Below, in pieces: positions 44,874 through 56,989 of a stretch of DNA of 64,000 nt. This DNA is from Linanthus parryae. Lineage: Eukaryota; Streptophyta; Magnoliopsida; Ericales; Polemoniaceae. The DNA lies in contig JALGPY010000005.1 in the NCBI GenBank assembly GCA_023055425.1, positions 8,147,501-8,211,500 of the forward strand. Direction: 5' to 3'. The notes beneath the pieces are model-generated. The model was not told the DNA's origin, did not search any database, and saw only the letters and a program-made list of their open reading frames with translations. Both the position numbers and the translations under genes were made by a program. How positions within the stretch are numbered: the stretch's first letter is position 1; every line of letters begins with the position of its first letter.

Positions 44874-47800
44874 TCATACCTGGTCGAAGAGGTGTGGGTA
44901 ACGTTTCCTCATGTCTGCCTCGGCTTCCCAAGTTTCCTCTTCCGTTTGGTGGTTTGACCAAAGAACCTTGACCAGCGTGGTGGACTTGGTACGGGTGTTC
45001 CTGGTCTTTGTATCAAGGATTTTTATTGGTTGTTGTTCAAAGGTAAGAGAGGGATCGAGTTCAACAGGCTCGGGATCAATGATATGGCTCGGGTCGGGTA
45101 CATAAGCTTTGAGTTGGGACACATGAAAGACGTTATGGACTCTACCTAGGTTGTTAGGAAGATTCAGGCGATAGGCTACCTCTCCTATACGATCAAGTAC
45201 TTCGTAGGGTCCAATGAACTTGGGACTCAATTTTCCTTTCTGATTGAAACGCATAACCCCCTTTGTAGGTGAAACCCTTAGGAATACTTTGTCGCCAACT
45301 TTGAATTCCAATGGCCTTCTCTTCAAATCCGCGTAAGACTTTTGTCGATCCTGGGCCGCCTTCATCCTTTGCTGAATCATTCGAATGTGGTTTGTCGAGT
45401 CCTCGATCATTTGTGGTCCAAGAATGATAGTCTCGCTGATGTCACTCCAACACAGTGGTGTCCTGCACTTCCTCCCATACAGTGCTTCGTAGGGTGCCAT
45501 CCCTATGCTAGCATGGTAGCTGTTGTTATAAGAGAATTCGATAAGTGGTAATTTATCCACCCATGAGCCTCCAAAGTCCAGAATGCAAGCCCTTAGCATG
45601 TCCTCCAGTGTTTGAATCGTTCTCTCAGTCTGGCCATCCGTAGCTGGGTGAAATGCTGTGCTGAACCTAAGCTCAGTGCCCATGGCCTTTTGTAGTTCCT
45701 TCCAGAAATGAGATAAGAAGTTTGGATCTCTATCAGAAATTATCGAGCTAGGTACTCCATGTAGTCGTACTACATTCTTGATGTATGCATCCGCCCTCTT
45801 TTCCATGTCCCATGTGTCCTTCATGGGGATGAATCTTGCCGTCTTGGTCAATCGATCGACTACCACCCAAATCTGGTTCAACCCATTAGTCGAAACAGGC
45901 AAGGCCGTGACAAAGTCCATTGAGATGGAATCCCATTTCCATACCGGTATCTCCAATGGTTGCAACATCCCACCTGGTCTCTTGTGCTCGAACTTAACCT
46001 TTTGACACGTCAAACATCGAGATACGAAATCAGCTACTTCCTTCTTCATACCTTTCCACCAGAAGTTCTTCTTCAAATCCTTGTACAACTTGTCTCCTCC
46101 TGGATGTACCGAATAAGGCGTGTTATGAGCTTCCCTCATAATCTTCTCCTTTACCTCCGCGCATTTTATTGGTACACACCATCTTCCCTTGAATTTCACG
46201 CTTCCGTCTTCCTCCACTTTGAAATCAAGTGCTTCGCCTTTGTTGATCTTCTCCTTGATCTTTTGTAGGAATGCATCTTCTTTCTGTTCTTCCTTTATTT
46301 CTTCGAAGATGTCCGGTACTATCGTCAAATTACATAGCATGTTCGTTGTTCCCTTCGTGCAGACTTCAACCTCCAGTCTTCGAAACTCTTCGCAAAGCTT
46401 TGGTGGCAAAACCCACATTGCATTTACCGTATGCTCCGTCTTTCGGCTCAATGCATCCGCTACTACGTTGGCTTTCCCCTCATGGTATTGAATCTTGATA
46501 TCATAATCTTTCACCAATTCTAGCCACCTTCTTTGTCGCATATTCAGCTCCTTTTGAGTGAATATGTACTTTAGGCTTTTGTGATCGGTAAAGATTTTGC
46601 ACGTCGTACCGTAAAGATAATGCCTCCATATCTTTAATGCAAACACTATGGCCGCCAACTCCAAATCGTGAGTGGGGTAATTCTCCTCGTAGGACTTTAG
46701 TTGCCTTGAAGCATACGCAATCACTTTGCCATCTTGCATCAAAACACATCCTAACCCGTGCTTAGACGCATCACTGTAGACTTCAAATTCTCCTCCTTCA
46801 GTAGGTAACGTTAACACAGGTGCCGACGTTAACCTATCCTTTAGGGTTTGGAATGCTTCCTCACAATTGCTGTCCCACACGTACTTGCTTGTCTTCTTCA
46901 TTAGCGTCGTCATGGGTTTTGCTATCTTGGAGAAATCCTTCACGAATCGTCGATAGTAACCCGCCAATCCTAGGAAGCTTCTTATCTCTGTTACGCTCTT
47001 TGGTGTGGGCCAGTCCTTTACCGCCGATATCTTTCCAGGGTCAACAGAAACACCTTCTTTGGATATAATATGCCCTAGGAAAGGCACTCTATCCAACCAA
47101 AACTCGCACTTTGACAACTTTCCATACAACTTCTCTTCCCTTAGGGTTTCTAACACCTCTCTCAAATGCTGTGCATGTTCTTCCTTCCCTTTCGAGTAGA
47201 TTAGGATGTCATCGATGAAAACGACAACAAACTTATCTAGGTACTTCTGGAGAACGCGGTTCATCAACTCCATGAATGCTGCTGGAGCATTAGTGAGACC
47301 GAATGGCATTACCGTAAACTCGTAGTGGCCATAGCGAGTTCGAAATGCCGTTTTAGGAATATCCTTTTCAGCTATCCTAAGCTGATGATATCCAGACCTT
47401 AAATCGATCTTCGAAAAGGTATCGGCTCCTTGTAGCTGGTCGAATAAGTCATCAATCCTTGGAATTGGGTACTTATTCTTAACGGTTACTCCATTCAATT
47501 CACGGTAGTCAATGCAAAGTCTTAGGCTACCATCCTTCTTCTTCACGAACAAAACAGGTGCTCCCCATGGTGAAACACTAGGTCTAATGAAACCCTTGTC
47601 CATTAACTCCTTCAGTTGCTCTTGAAGCTCCTTTAACTCGGCTGGTGCCATCCTATATGGTGCCTTCGAGATTGGTCCAGTACCTGGTACTAAGTCTATC
47701 GCAAAGTCCACGGCTCTCTTAGGTGGCATTCCTGGAAGGTCTTCTGGAAAGACATCTGGGAATTCATTCACAACTGGGATGTCCTCTAATTTCTCCCCTT

Positions 47801-48227
47801 CTTTCTCCTGATCATGGATCGTACAGAGGTATGCCCTATGCCCTTTCTTCACATCGGATAGGATGGTTAGGGCTGACACGATTTGGATTTTGGGTTCTCT
47901 AGTTATACCCCTATAGGATAGGCGCTCACCTTTCGGCCCACGAAACCTAACCTTTTGGGTGGCACACTCTATGTTTGCTTTGTATTTGCTAAGCCAATCC
48001 ATACCTAAGATGACATCTAGGTTGCCGAGATCGAAAAGAATTAGATCAGAAGGTAGCTTGGCTCCTAAGATTTCTAGGTTGACTCCAGGGTACTTGGTAT
48101 TGCAGGGTGTGACTTCTCCAGTAGGGGTAGAGATTGAGATAGATATTGGGGTAGGATTTGGTAAGTCTAACTTCTTAGCAAAAAGATGAAATGAAAGAGA
48201 ATGTGGCTCCAGAATCAAATAACACAA
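44874..48227 (-). CDS. pol: Gypsy pol: protease end, RT, RNase H, integrase, chromodomain
   Basis: 1117 open codons. Order: C-terminal half of the aspartic protease (about 15-95, ending LGMDWLSKY); reverse transcriptase (about 170-390) with catalytic D275 (IDLRSGY) and FIDD at 337-340; RNase H with the YSDAS and ADALSR stretches; integrase zinc finger and core ([36 protein letters not shown]); and at the C-terminus a chromodomain-like end ([19 protein letters not shown]). Integrase after RNase H defines Ty3/gypsy, and the chromodomain places it among chromoviruses. The first ATG is not a natural start: the frame overlaps the gag frame by 53 bases and would be entered by fusion or frameshift. 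No stop interrupts it. Confidence 0.93.
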   Translation of the reverse strand: MCYLILEPHSLSFHLFAKKLDLPNPTPISISISTPTGEVTPCNTKYPGVNLEILGAKLPSDLILFDLGNLDVILGMDWLSKYKANIECATQKVRFRGPKGERLSYRGITREPKIQIVSALTILSDVKKGHRAYLCTIHDQEKEGEKLEDIPVVNEFPDVFPEDLPGMPPKRAVDFAIDLVPGTGPISKAPYRMAPAELKELQEQLKELMDKGFIRPSVSPWGAPVLFVKKKDGSLRLCIDYRELNGVTVKNKYPIPRIDDLFDQLQGADTFSKIDLRSGYHQLRIAEKDIPKTAFRTRYGHYEFTVMPFGLTNAPAAFMELMNRVLQKYLDKFVVVFIDDILIYSKGKEEHAQHLREVLETLREEKLYGKLSKCEFWLDRVPFLGHIISKEGVSVDPGKISAVKDWPTPKSVTEIRSFLGLAGYYRRFVKDFSKIAKPMTTLMKKTSKYVWDSNCEEAFQTLKDRLTSAPVLTLPTEGGEFEVYSDASKHGLGCVLMQDGKVIAYASRQLKSYEENYPTHDLELAAIVFALKIWRHYLYGTTCKIFTDHKSLKYIFTQKELNMRQRRWLELVKDYDIKIQYHEGKANVVADALSRKTEHTVNAMWVLPPKLCEEFRRLEVEVCTKGTTNMLCNLTIVPDIFEEIKEEQKEDAFLQKIKEKINKGEALDFKVEEDGSVKFKGRWCVPIKCAEVKEKIMREAHNTPYSVHPGGDKLYKDLKKNFWWKGMKKEVADFVSRCLTCQKVKFEHKRPGGMLQPLEIPVWKWDSISMDFVTALPVSTNGLNQIWVVVDRLTKTARFIPMKDTWDMEKRADAYIKNVVRLHGVPSSIISDRDPNFLSHFWKELQKAMGTELRFSTAFHPATDGQTERTIQTLEDMLRACILDFGGSWVDKLPLIEFSYNNSYHASIGMAPYEALYGRKCRTPLCWSDISETIILGPQMIEDSTNHIRMIQQRMKAAQDRQKSYADLKRRPLEFKVGDKVFLRVSPTKGVMRFNQKGKLSPKFIGPYEVLDRIGEVAYRLNLPNNLGRVHNVFHVSQLKAYVPDPSHIIDPEPVELDPSLTFEQQPIKILDTKTRNTRTKSTTLVKVLWSNHQTEEETWEAEADMRKRYPHLFDQV

Positions 48228-49530
48228 AAGCAGGGGTAGAATGGATTAGGAATGTACCAGTCACCACGTTGGCCTGTGCTGCCTGAGTCTGATTCATCAC
48301 ATTGATAGTTCCAGCTGCGCTGCGTGCTGTGGCTGCGGGTGCAGGTGCGCCTGCTACTGTGGTTGCTGAAGTAGCATTGTTGTTTCCTTGGGGTCGGTTG
48401 TTGTAACTATTTCCTCCCTGCCAGTTGTTACCTCGGTTATAGCCTCCTCCATTGTTGTTTCTGTTGCCGGCATTGTTGTTGTTTCCGTCATACTGATTTC
48501 CACGGTTGTTACTGCCTCCCTGATTATAACCGCTGTTATTCCCTCCGTAGTTGTTTCCTCCACGATTGTATCCTCCATTTCCCCCTTGGCGGTTCACATT
48601 GTTTCCTCCATATCCTCCACCATTGTTATTCCCGAAGTTATTGAAGTTGTTGTTGTTGAAGCTTCCACCGCTGTTGTTCCCTGAGGGTCTTGAACGACAT
48701 TCAAACCTTCGATGGCCTAGCTTACCACAATTGAGGCAGTTAACTTTGTTCCCCCGACAGTCCACTCCTGGATGGTTCATGCCGCATTGCTTGCAGTTGT
48801 AGATTCGTACCTGGCCTTGGTTTCCAAATTGATTGGTGGGGGCTGGGTTGGGACGAAACCTTTTATCTCCGCTATTGTTTCCCGAACCACGATTCTGGAA
48901 ACCTGTCCCTGCCAGTGCCTCAGACTTCCTCTTCTTAATTTCTTCATTATTCTCATCAATCAAATTCTGGGCGTCCTGAGCTGCCCCATAAGCGTCCATA
49001 AGTGTGTCAAATCGGGTCGCAATCAAGGCCATTCGGAGTTGGAAGTTTAAACCTCCTATAAACCTCTTGATCTTCTTTGCCTCAGTCGGCACCAGTTCCC
49101 TTCCAAACCTCATCAACTCCATGTATTTCTGATGATAATCATAAGGGTTGTCACTTCCCTGTTTCAAGTTCATGAATTCCTTGAACTTCCTATCTTTGAC
49201 ATGTTCAGGATAGAAACGTTCTCGTAGCGCTGCTTTCAGCTGTTCCCAGCCAAATCCCTGCTGGGCGAGAAGTTCTTCTCCCTTGGCTGACCACCAGTTG
49301 TCAGCCTCCTTCTTGAAGTAGTAGAGGGCTACTTCGACACGCTGATCTTCAGGGCAGCGCGCAGATACTAGGACTTTTCCAAAGTCCCTAATCCAGTTTT
49401 CCAAGGTGGTGGGGTCATCCGTCCCATAAAAGAAGTCAGGGCGGAGTTCAGCTACCCTACTCATGACATTTCCCCCTCCGTTGTGGGTGTTTTGTAGAAT
49501 TTGGGTGAGAGCTAGAGTTGCCTGGCGCAT
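48175..49530 (-). CDS. gag: Gypsy gag plus start of protease, broken at both ends
   Basis: 451 open codons: capsid-like retrotransposon gag (about 25-200, [14 protein letters not shown]...), a zinc-binding pair ([13 protein letters not shown] and [14 protein letters not shown] at about 245-280), an Asn/Gly-rich tail (about 285-385), and the protease motif LFDSGAT with D439. The true start is probably upstream: an in-frame ATG at 49641 opens 35 codons (MQYYTRRRARE...) that end in TAG at 49536-49534, directly before the reading frame given here. At the 3' end the frame stops ten codons after the protease Asp, while the rest of the protease is in the next frame. One extra T in a T-run near 48184 would explain this. 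Confidence 0.9.
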   Translation of the reverse strand: MRQATLALTQILQNTHNGGGNVMSRVAELRPDFFYGTDDPTTLENWIRDFGKVLVSARCPEDQRVEVALYYFKKEADNWWSAKGEELLAQQGFGWEQLKAALRERFYPEHVKDRKFKEFMNLKQGSDNPYDYHQKYMELMRFGRELVPTEAKKIKRFIGGLNFQLRMALIATRFDTLMDAYGAAQDAQNLIDENNEEIKKRKSEALAGTGFQNRGSGNNSGDKRFRPNPAPTNQFGNQGQVRIYNCKQCGMNHPGVDCRGNKVNCLNCGKLGHRRFECRSRPSGNNSGGSFNNNNFNNFGNNNGGGYGGNNVNRQGGNGGYNRGGNNYGGNNSGYNQGGSNNRGNQYDGNNNNAGNRNNNGGGYNRGNNWQGGNSYNNRPQGNNNATSATTVAGAPAPAATARSAAGTINVMNQTQAAQANVVTGTFLIHSTPAFVLFDSGATFSFISSFC

Positions 49531-49641
49531 CTCCTAAAATTCAATGGGGTCGACGGGTGGAACTTGGCCGCCATGGGTTTGCTGACCTCCCTGGTTCATT
49601 GTTCCTACTTCTCTTGCACGTCTTCTGGTATAATATTGCAT

Positions 49642-50471
49642 TGTACCTTTGTTTAAATATATAACCTTACTTAATATAGGTCGAAAGGAATTATACTTCT
49701 AGTTCACATACATGCAGCCTATAAGTTTCAAAATTTAAGCATACATTTATCCATCCATCAAATAATCCACATAAACATTTAAATGGTAAGGAGCTACTCA
49801 ATTCTATAAAGTAAATAGTAACTCCTAAAGTAAGCTAAACGTTCGCTCTCGTGATAAAAGAAATGCAGTAGATGACAATCCTAAGGGTGGGATGGGTGTG
49901 GAACTACTCGTCGTCATCAGTGGGGAGCATGAGCTCGCTATCAGCAGCGTCGATCTAATCTCTTCCGCCTCATTGTTTCCTTCATGTTCCTTCTCGTCAA
50001 TCTCATCGATCTCATCCATATCGGCATCCCAATCTATAAGCTCCTCCTATACGTCCTCATCTTGGTTTTCAACTTGGTCTTGCCCATATCCTTGGTCCTC
50101 GTCCAAGTCCATGTTCAGAAAGGAGAGAAAAGGAGTCTCGGAAGTGTACTAGACCGCGTATACACTCATAATCTCAACGGAACTAATTTTAAATAATCTA
50201 AGTAATCAAGAAATCACATGCGTATAACAATTATCCAGTAATGACACACATTGAGGTATACATGTAGCACATAACAAATTTCACATCCAAGTAGCAAAAG
50301 AATCACAAATAACAAGGAACCCTATTGTACTATCCCACAACCCCGGCTTGTTCAAATTTTATTTCCGGTTTTAGTTATCCTATATCCATTTTAAATTTTT
50401 GAAAAGCTTCCAGTTATTTTGAATCTTTATTTAATGGAAATCGAAAAGTCGTACTAGCGTTGGAACCGTCG
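49642..50471 (-). other. Leader of the gypsy element
   Basis: About 830 bp between primer site and gag. A short acidic reading frame (49825-50019, minus) is present but I see no reason to call it a gene. Confidence 0.6.
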
Positions 50472-50483
50472 GCTCTGATACCA
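50472..50483 (-). other. Primer binding site, initiator tRNA-Met, gypsy element
   Basis: TGGTATCAGAGC on the minus strand, two bases from the 5' LTR (50486). It sets the element's direction. Confidence 0.95.
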
Positions 50484-50485
50484 AC

Positions 50486-53105
50486 TGAAACAACCCGGAA
50501 CCTACGGTTCCTTGCTAGTACAACTTAACGATATCCAAGAGTGCTTTATTAACATAAAAGTAAAGGAGAAACCCTCCTTACAAAGTTTTAAAAGGAAACA
50601 ACGACGACAAAGTTTGAATTCTCAAAGTTCAACTAAAAGTTAACAATTCAACTAGGTGATTCCTAGCTTTTTATTCGCCTTCAATTGCGTGTGCGCATTC
50701 CCCCACCTTTATTCATAACCTGCGGGTTTTCAAATGGCAAAAGCCGACGCAGAAAAACATTTGTCAGTGAAAACTGAGTAAGAATATACCACAATATGTA
50801 AAACAGAGTTTTGGCTGAAAGAATGAAAAGAATGTAACTGAAGAGATTCCACATTTAAATTATTAGTTGAGCTGAGGCGTATTAGAGCCCAGCGGGTAAC
50901 GATTGCCCACAGAGAGGTCACGATGCAATAATATCATCACACAGGTACCTCTTGGGATATCACAGTCCATCCCAATTCACCCAGGGCGTTTGTAGGTAGC
51001 CCGACACTACCCCGCCCATCACATAGCTAAAGGACCTTAAGTGTCGACACCCCTATACAGTTGTGACCCACACATGCATAGGTAGTACTCTATAGCTTTC
51101 ACAATTTTATAAACCCGTATAGGGTAGGGTTGAAACCCTAGGAGGTCGTCTCACGTGCGCCTCCGGCCATAGCCTTCACACACATCCTCTGTACATCGCC
51201 CCATATCATTTATCGTTCATTTATATTCCACAAGATCAATTTATAAACATCGGTTCGAAATTCAGAAGTAACCACATATCTTTCAAAAAGGATATTTGCA
51301 AGAGAGATTCTCAAATTTCAAGACTTTAAACCGTTGTTTGAAACACAAGTACACACGCCAAGAAACATTTTGATAGTTAAAGTATTGTGCGCATAAACTT
51401 ACCTGGAATGGGGTGAGGACTTCACACACACAAGCTAGCACTGAACTAGTGGTAGGGGTCCTCGATGAACTCGCCTCCTACGAACTCGGTATCTACAATA
51501 ATCACATAATCCTATATTAACACATATACATCACGCAACAAATTGCAATTAAATTGTCCTATATGAAGTGCAAGTGAAATCCCCAATTAATTCCCCAAAC
51601 AAAATATATTACACTAGCTATAATTTTACGTTTAGAATATAAATTAAAATAAGAAAAATAGTGACTTATAATTATAAAAGTAATATTTGAGGTAAAGAAG
51701 ACTTGATTAGATGTTCTAGAATATTTATTTAAATTACTAAGGTGAAATTATATACACAAAGATAGCTATATAAATTTTAAAGTTTAGATAAATGAAAATG
51801 GGAGCTTAAACTAAAGCTAAAGCTTAACTATTTTTATTATAAAGTTATATTAACGAAAACTATGTTATAAGTGAAAAGAATTTATTTCGCGATAAAATCG
51901 AAAACATTACTATTTAGTTGTTTAAGAAAAATATAGTATAAATAATATACACATATAAAAAAACTATTTTAATTTGGTTATAAAGTTGTGTATTTATTTT
52001 TTTTGAAAAGGATAATTAACTTACAATTGATAAAATATATATACAAATAAGAAATACTAATTTATATTATAATAAAGAAATAACTTAAAATTACAAATAG
52101 TTGATATACAATCAGCCCCTAAACAGTTTCACTTCATACAAAAGCCTACCCCCATTTCTGTAAAAAGACACTTTCACATCCCCCCTGATTCACAAACAAA
52201 CACACCCAGTTTCTTCTCCAACAAAACCCATCTGCAACAATTTTTCCTCCACAATCACTCCACAACTCACAAGAACAACCAAGAATTCAATTGATAGTAG
52301 CAAAACATTTGACTGGTGTTTACCAATTGAAAAGCACGGAGGGGAAAAGTGGCGGCGGCGGTGATTTGTTACTGCCGCTGCTTGGGGTTCGCCGGGACAG
52401 AGAGGCGAGCGGACGGTGGTGGTGATGGCGGCGAAATAGAGGGAGGCGGCGTCGGGGGTCTCGGCGACGCAGAGGGGCGACGGAGGGCGACGGTCGGCGG
52501 CGTCGGGCGGCCCGGGTTCCGTCGGCGGTTCTGGGCTTCGGCCTGGTGCCGTCGGCCTGGGTCTTCGCTCGGCGCCAACAGAGAGAAGAGGGAGATGGCG
52601 AGGGAGAGAGACAGAGGTGAGTGAGAGAGATAGCGAGAGAGGAAGAGACAGGGGCGAGAGAGAGAGAAAGAGGGTGAGAGAGGGATTGAGATTGGGTGTA
52701 CTGTAAACCCAATCGAAAAAAAAATGGATGTTCAATCAGTGAAATTGATGCAAGATTTCATCTTTGACTTTGATTGGCGGAAATCATGGCGGGGATTAGG
52801 AGAGGGGAGGTCAAGATATTGGCTCTTGCCATGGTGGTCGCCGGATTTTCAGGAGCAGAGATTTCTCCTGTAAAAATGGAGATGATGTAGAGGATGAAGG
52901 GAGGAAGGTTAGGGTGTGGCGGGCACACGGTGTGACGCGGTGGTTGGTTACGTAAAAGTTATTAAAAAGATATGTTTTGGTCACGCTACAACGTTACACG
53001 ACCCACTACACTTCACCCACTAATTTACACCCAACAATTATATAAAAAAGTGACATCTTAAAAATATAACAAAAAAAAACTTTTGATAAAATAATAATAA
53101 TAATA

Positions 53106-53136
<31 letters not shown>

Positions 53137-53243
53137 TGAAAAACCACTTTTAGCGAACGAAAACAACTTTCGTAATTTCAAATAATGGTCCGAAAAATTC
53201 GTTAAACTCCCTAAAATACCCCCTAAAATATCGGGGTATTACA
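50486..53243 (-). repeat. 5' LTR of the gypsy element
   Basis: 2758 bp, offset 8551 from the 3' LTR throughout, except three bases missing in the ATA microsatellite. I did not find a convincing TATA box. It carries the same GC-rich, GA-repeat island (52340-52690). Confidence 0.95.
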
Positions 53244-53587
53244 CCCGATCATTATTTAACTAAATAATTAACTTAAATAACTAAATAAATAATTAAATAA
53301 AGCCTACTAATAATCATAATAGTAATGATGACTTCTACGATACGGTTGACCCGTATCATAATCAGAAAAAATGTCTCGAGAAGTTTTGATCCGTTGATTA
53401 ATAATAGTTTTTATCAAACACAAATTATTTAAAAATAGGCAAATTAAAAGCGAACAAAGAATGATATATTGTCTATATCTCCAAAAATATATCTCTCTTA
53501 CCTAAGACGATATTTTTTTTTAGAAAACTTAACTAGACGATTATTTAAACCTAATCTCAATTGGTCATATTTTTATAAAAAAAGGTT

Positions 53588-54229
53588 TGTAGATACCCCA
53601 AATTGCGTCATTATCGATGAGCCATGTGGCGCCCCGGATAAGGGACACATGCGCATGCGTCGTGCTCCATATAGCACCATAACACACCATTCGCCTACGC
53701 GTATGCGAGGGACTGCGAGACATGGTCCTTCGCATATGTGTCTTATGCTAACGGGACTTGGGGTGCGAGTGGCTTGGAGGCTAGAGTAAGGATCGTCATG
53801 TGCGAGGTGCCAATCTCGCATGCGACTCCTCATATGTTATCGGGACCTGCAAACGGACTGTCCACGTCCCTTAGATTGCGGACAATGATTCTTACATGTA
53901 CGGGCCGCGAGCTATTCAATTAGGCAGACGTTAGGGTCACGAGGGATTTCACTACCATCATGACTGGTCACCCACGTCCGTCCTATGGCCTGTATATATA
54001 GAGGGAACTGTCCCATTCATGAAGAATAACTGGATACACTGACGACACTTCGGATCAGCAAGCTCAGCTTAAGCAATCATGTCACCTCTTTGGATAGCAT
54101 ATGTGGCCTTGCTCTTACCCCAAACCTCCTCTCACTCCCGGGCCCTCCAATAGGTTAACCCTATCGTTTGTTTTTTTCTTATGCTTAAAGGAACACGAGC
54201 GAGCTGCTTCATAATACCCCTTGTCTACA
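53588..54229 (+). repeat. 5' LTR of a decayed Tat-like gypsy element
   Basis: Starts TGTAGATACCCC, the usual beginning of Tat/Ogre-lineage LTRs, and ends CTTGTCTACA before TTGGTGAACCCC, the presumed primer site at 54231. TATATATA at about 53994-54001 is a likely TATA box. The preceding five bases are AGGTT (53583-53587). The LTR has several CGCATGCG-like palindromes (53650-53825). Confidence 0.7.
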
Positions 54230-54289
54230 TTGGTGAACCCCACGTGAACAACTCAGACAATTCACCCAGTTACCTCTAGCCTAAGCTTT

Positions 54290-55490
54290 CAAGATGGTTC
54301 CACAACTCCCCGGAGTTCACGACGGTAGGAACCGAACGTCGCCACCACCTGAGTTGCCCGACCACCAAACCGATCAGAGGCAGGTTCCCCTACCTGAAGC
54401 ACTAATCAAGCTGCGCTGACAAACCTCATCGAGAATCTCAACACAATCTAGATCGGGCGACAGTGATAAAGAACCAGACAACACAGATGGCGCATGTGGC
54501 ACCAGGCTCGCACGGAGTCACTACCGGTACAGCTTCGTGACCTCCACACACCGGCCCTTTCCCTGTGCACATATGTACTCACCCCAGATGACCACTAGAA
54601 TGATGGGGAACTCCTTCCCCATGGGAGCTTCCTCACACTCTTCTCAAAACGTGAGTCTGCATCCTCCTCCTACGATGACACCCAGTGTGCATCCAGTCCG
54701 TGTGCCGATCCCCACAGGAAGCCAGCAGTTTCAGGCGCCTGTTTACGAGCCCCAACACGTATGTAGGTACGCACAATGCCTACAATCCAAATGTGTCCTT
54801 CTCGTAGGTGCCTCCCCTAGGCCCCTCTCTTGCAACGAGGAATTTCGCTTCACTAGAACAAAGACTGGAGCTTCATGGCAAGCCATGGCGCGGCTAGCAA
54901 TACTCTGCCCAGCATCGAGTGCTCCCTTGCAATCCCAACATAAGTCTACTTGATGCCCGACCCATTCGGGTACAAGACACCGAAGTGGGAGAAGTTCGAC
55001 GAAATCGAAGGAAATGCTCAAGAGCACATCATGCGCTTCATGGACCTCCTAGGACCATATGTAAGTGACAAGAACCTACGGCTTCGCGAGTTCTCCAAGT
55101 ACTTGGGACATGTGGCGTACAAGTGGTAAAGCAAGCTCGAGCTTGGATCCGTGCGGAGTTGGGGGGACCTGGTCAGGAGATTCTACACCAAATTCTTCCA
55201 AGTCGAAGAGCAAGTTACAACCATCAATATGATGAGCCAGAAGAACGAAGAAGACGGCGTCACATTCATCAGGCGATTTTGAGCAAAATCACTTGAGTGC
55301 TAAGAGGAATTCGTGGAACAACGCCTCGTAGAAATTTGCTTGCAGGGGATGCAACTCAAGTACAAGGAGATGCTCATGAGCCACCAGATGCCCACTATTG
55401 TAGGAGAAGAAGAAGAAGCAGCGCACATCAACCAGCTCAGAATTCAAGGGAGGAAGGTTCAGCTTCAAAACGGGAGATAATGCCGAATTC
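54290..55490 (+). pseudogene. Tat-like gag, decayed
   Basis: The plus-strand translation at about 54955-55290 reads WEKFDEIEGNAQEHIMRFMD, ...LREFSKYLGHVAYKW and WGDLVRRFYTKFF, the retrotransposon gag pattern, with stops in between (for example after VAYKW near 55127 and after FIRRF near 55279). Upstream (54537-54953) is a Pro-rich stretch. Confidence 0.7.
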
Positions 55491-55639
55491 CACGCGGTAT
55501 GTGGAGCTCCAAAGTTCCTGGGAGGACTACAAACCACTTCCTCCTCTCCCATTCACTTTAGGGGAAGTTTTAAAGCTCTGCAAAGCATAGAGGAGGGATG
55601 GAGTTCTCCCCAAACTTCGCAAAACACCGATAGGGGAAT

Positions 55640-56470
55640 AGCTACGGGATCAAAATTGTGTGAGTGCCATGGTGAAGTTTTGCACCCGACCTCGGAATGC
55701 AGGAAGCTGAGGTATCTCATCAACGAGAAGATGAAAGACAAAAAATTGTTCATTGAAGAGCTTGAGAAGGGCATCCGAAAGAATCCCTTGCCTGCGCATG
55801 AATACGAATCGCTCAGGGGAAAGAAATTGCCATGGTGACGATTGCGGAGGACGACGACGAGGAAGCCTTCGAGATTAATCATGTGCAAGAATATGAGGAC
55901 CTCGACCTAGACATTGAAGATATGTGAGAACCACGTCTTGTCAACATGAACAAGTTCAGGTCAGTCTTCGATGCAATGCATTTCTCTAAGGTTGCATGAT
56001 AGAGATGACAAAGGCCATCCTCAGAATCGCTGAAGACTTTGGAGAGGATCTAGTCAAGTCAAACGGCAGGATCATAAAGGCGGCCAAGTCACCATCAACG
56101 CTCATCTCATTTTTAGAAGAAGACAAGGTGTTTGACACACGGCTTTTCTGGCCACCGTACGTGACTGCAAAAATCAATGGAGTGGAATTACGAAGAGGTT
56201 TCATCGATAGAGGAGATGCGTTGAACGTAATTCCGACCACCACCCTTGAAATAGCAGGAATTCCAAAAGCGAAGATAGTAAGAAGACCTTCCCCATTAAT
56301 GTGATTCGGTACTGATTACAAGATGACCCTCAGGTTCATCCGATTGGGTTTGCAAATTGGAAAAATTACTTATTCTACAAAGTTCCATGTCGTTGAAGCA
56401 AACACGATTTATCATATGATCATCAGTTGGGCGTGTATCCACTGCTTTGACGCAGCCCTTCCACTGCCCA
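55640..56470 (+). pseudogene. Tat-like protease region, decayed
   Basis: 56000-56300 reads KINGVELRRGFIDRGDALNV followed by IPTTTLEIAGI, the place of the aspartic protease active site. The expected D-G-S/T triad is altered (IDRGDA), so it cannot be active. Before it (55656-55838) is a segment with C.CHGEVLHPTSEC that may be the remains of a zinc knuckle. Confidence 0.6.
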
Positions 56471-56989
56471 CCAGATGATGATGGCAATATGGAAGGGAAG
56501 AGTGGTGAGTATTCAGTCCTCTACCAGCCCTTTCAACCTGGATGAAGCTCACCTCACCAAAGCAGTATGGTGGAACGAGCTGGGGGAGAAAGCAACGACA
56601 TGGCCATTCCAGCCGATCCCCCTGCCTAACTGGGAAGCTGTTAAAGACCAATTCCCGTCAGAACTCGTGTTTCTACAGGAGAAGCCTAAATCCAGCTCGC
56701 GACTTATGTAACCCACTTACAACAAGAAGATTTACTCCCTGAAGAGATTAGTGGGACACACTGATGAAGGCAAGGTGGTTAGCTTCTCCAGAAATGGAAT
56801 GAAGTATTATCGCATCTGAAGGTGTGCAGGATCGTCTTCGGTTCAAGAAGACGAACCCAAGAACAAAAGCTTGGTCGCAAACAGAGCCGAAGCTAAGTCC
56901 GGATGCAAACTGGCCATGGAAGAAGACTTACCAGTAGCACCATTATGTTTTGAAGACAAATCTAATTCGTAGAAGCAGGACCTGCAAGA

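Larger units (their letters stand above)
41935..53243 (-). mobile_element. Ty3/gypsy chromodomain element, 11.3 kb, very young
   Basis: LTRs 41935-44695 and 50486-53243, flanked by CCCGA at 41930-41934 and 53244-53248. Minus-strand LTR ends are TGTAATACCCC and CCGGGTTGTTTCA, of the Tekay/Del type. I saw one substitution (near 44679 against 53226) and a 3-bp change in an ATA microsatellite between LTRs. So the insertion is very recent. Yet gag carries a stop codon and gag and pol are out of frame (see those entries). Confidence 0.96.
41043..53358 (-). mobile_element. Mini LTR element (1002 bp), right LTR split by a gypsy element
   Basis: Flanked by TAATC at 41038-41042 and 53359-53363. The left LTR is 41043-41373 (331 bp); the right LTR is 41714-41934 plus 53249-53358 (also 331 bp). 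The LTRs differ by four substitutions. The internal part is only 340 bp. A purine tract AAGGGAGT on the minus strand abuts the left LTR, so the element points left. The first bases after the right LTR on the minus strand are AATTGGTGCTTTCATT, a likely primer site whose tRNA I cannot name. LTR tips are palindromic (41044-41060 and 41354-41372). Both LTRs contain AAACCCTAACCCTAG. Confidence 0.9.
38360..53587. repeat. Diverged fourth copy (D) of the unit, interrupted
   Basis: Matches to copy A in order: 38360-38930 to 1340-1930; 40110-41042 to about 13500-14570; 53359-53587 to about 14570-14785. Between the last two lies the mini LTR element with its nested gypsy element. The homology on the right stops exactly at the start of the LTR at 53588, so the rest of copy D probably lies beyond the window. 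Confidence 0.75.

Noticed and set aside
48354..48684. Val/Thr- and Pro/Leu-rich frames on both strands across the gag tail
   Set aside because: They are shadows of the Asn/Gly-rich codons of gag.
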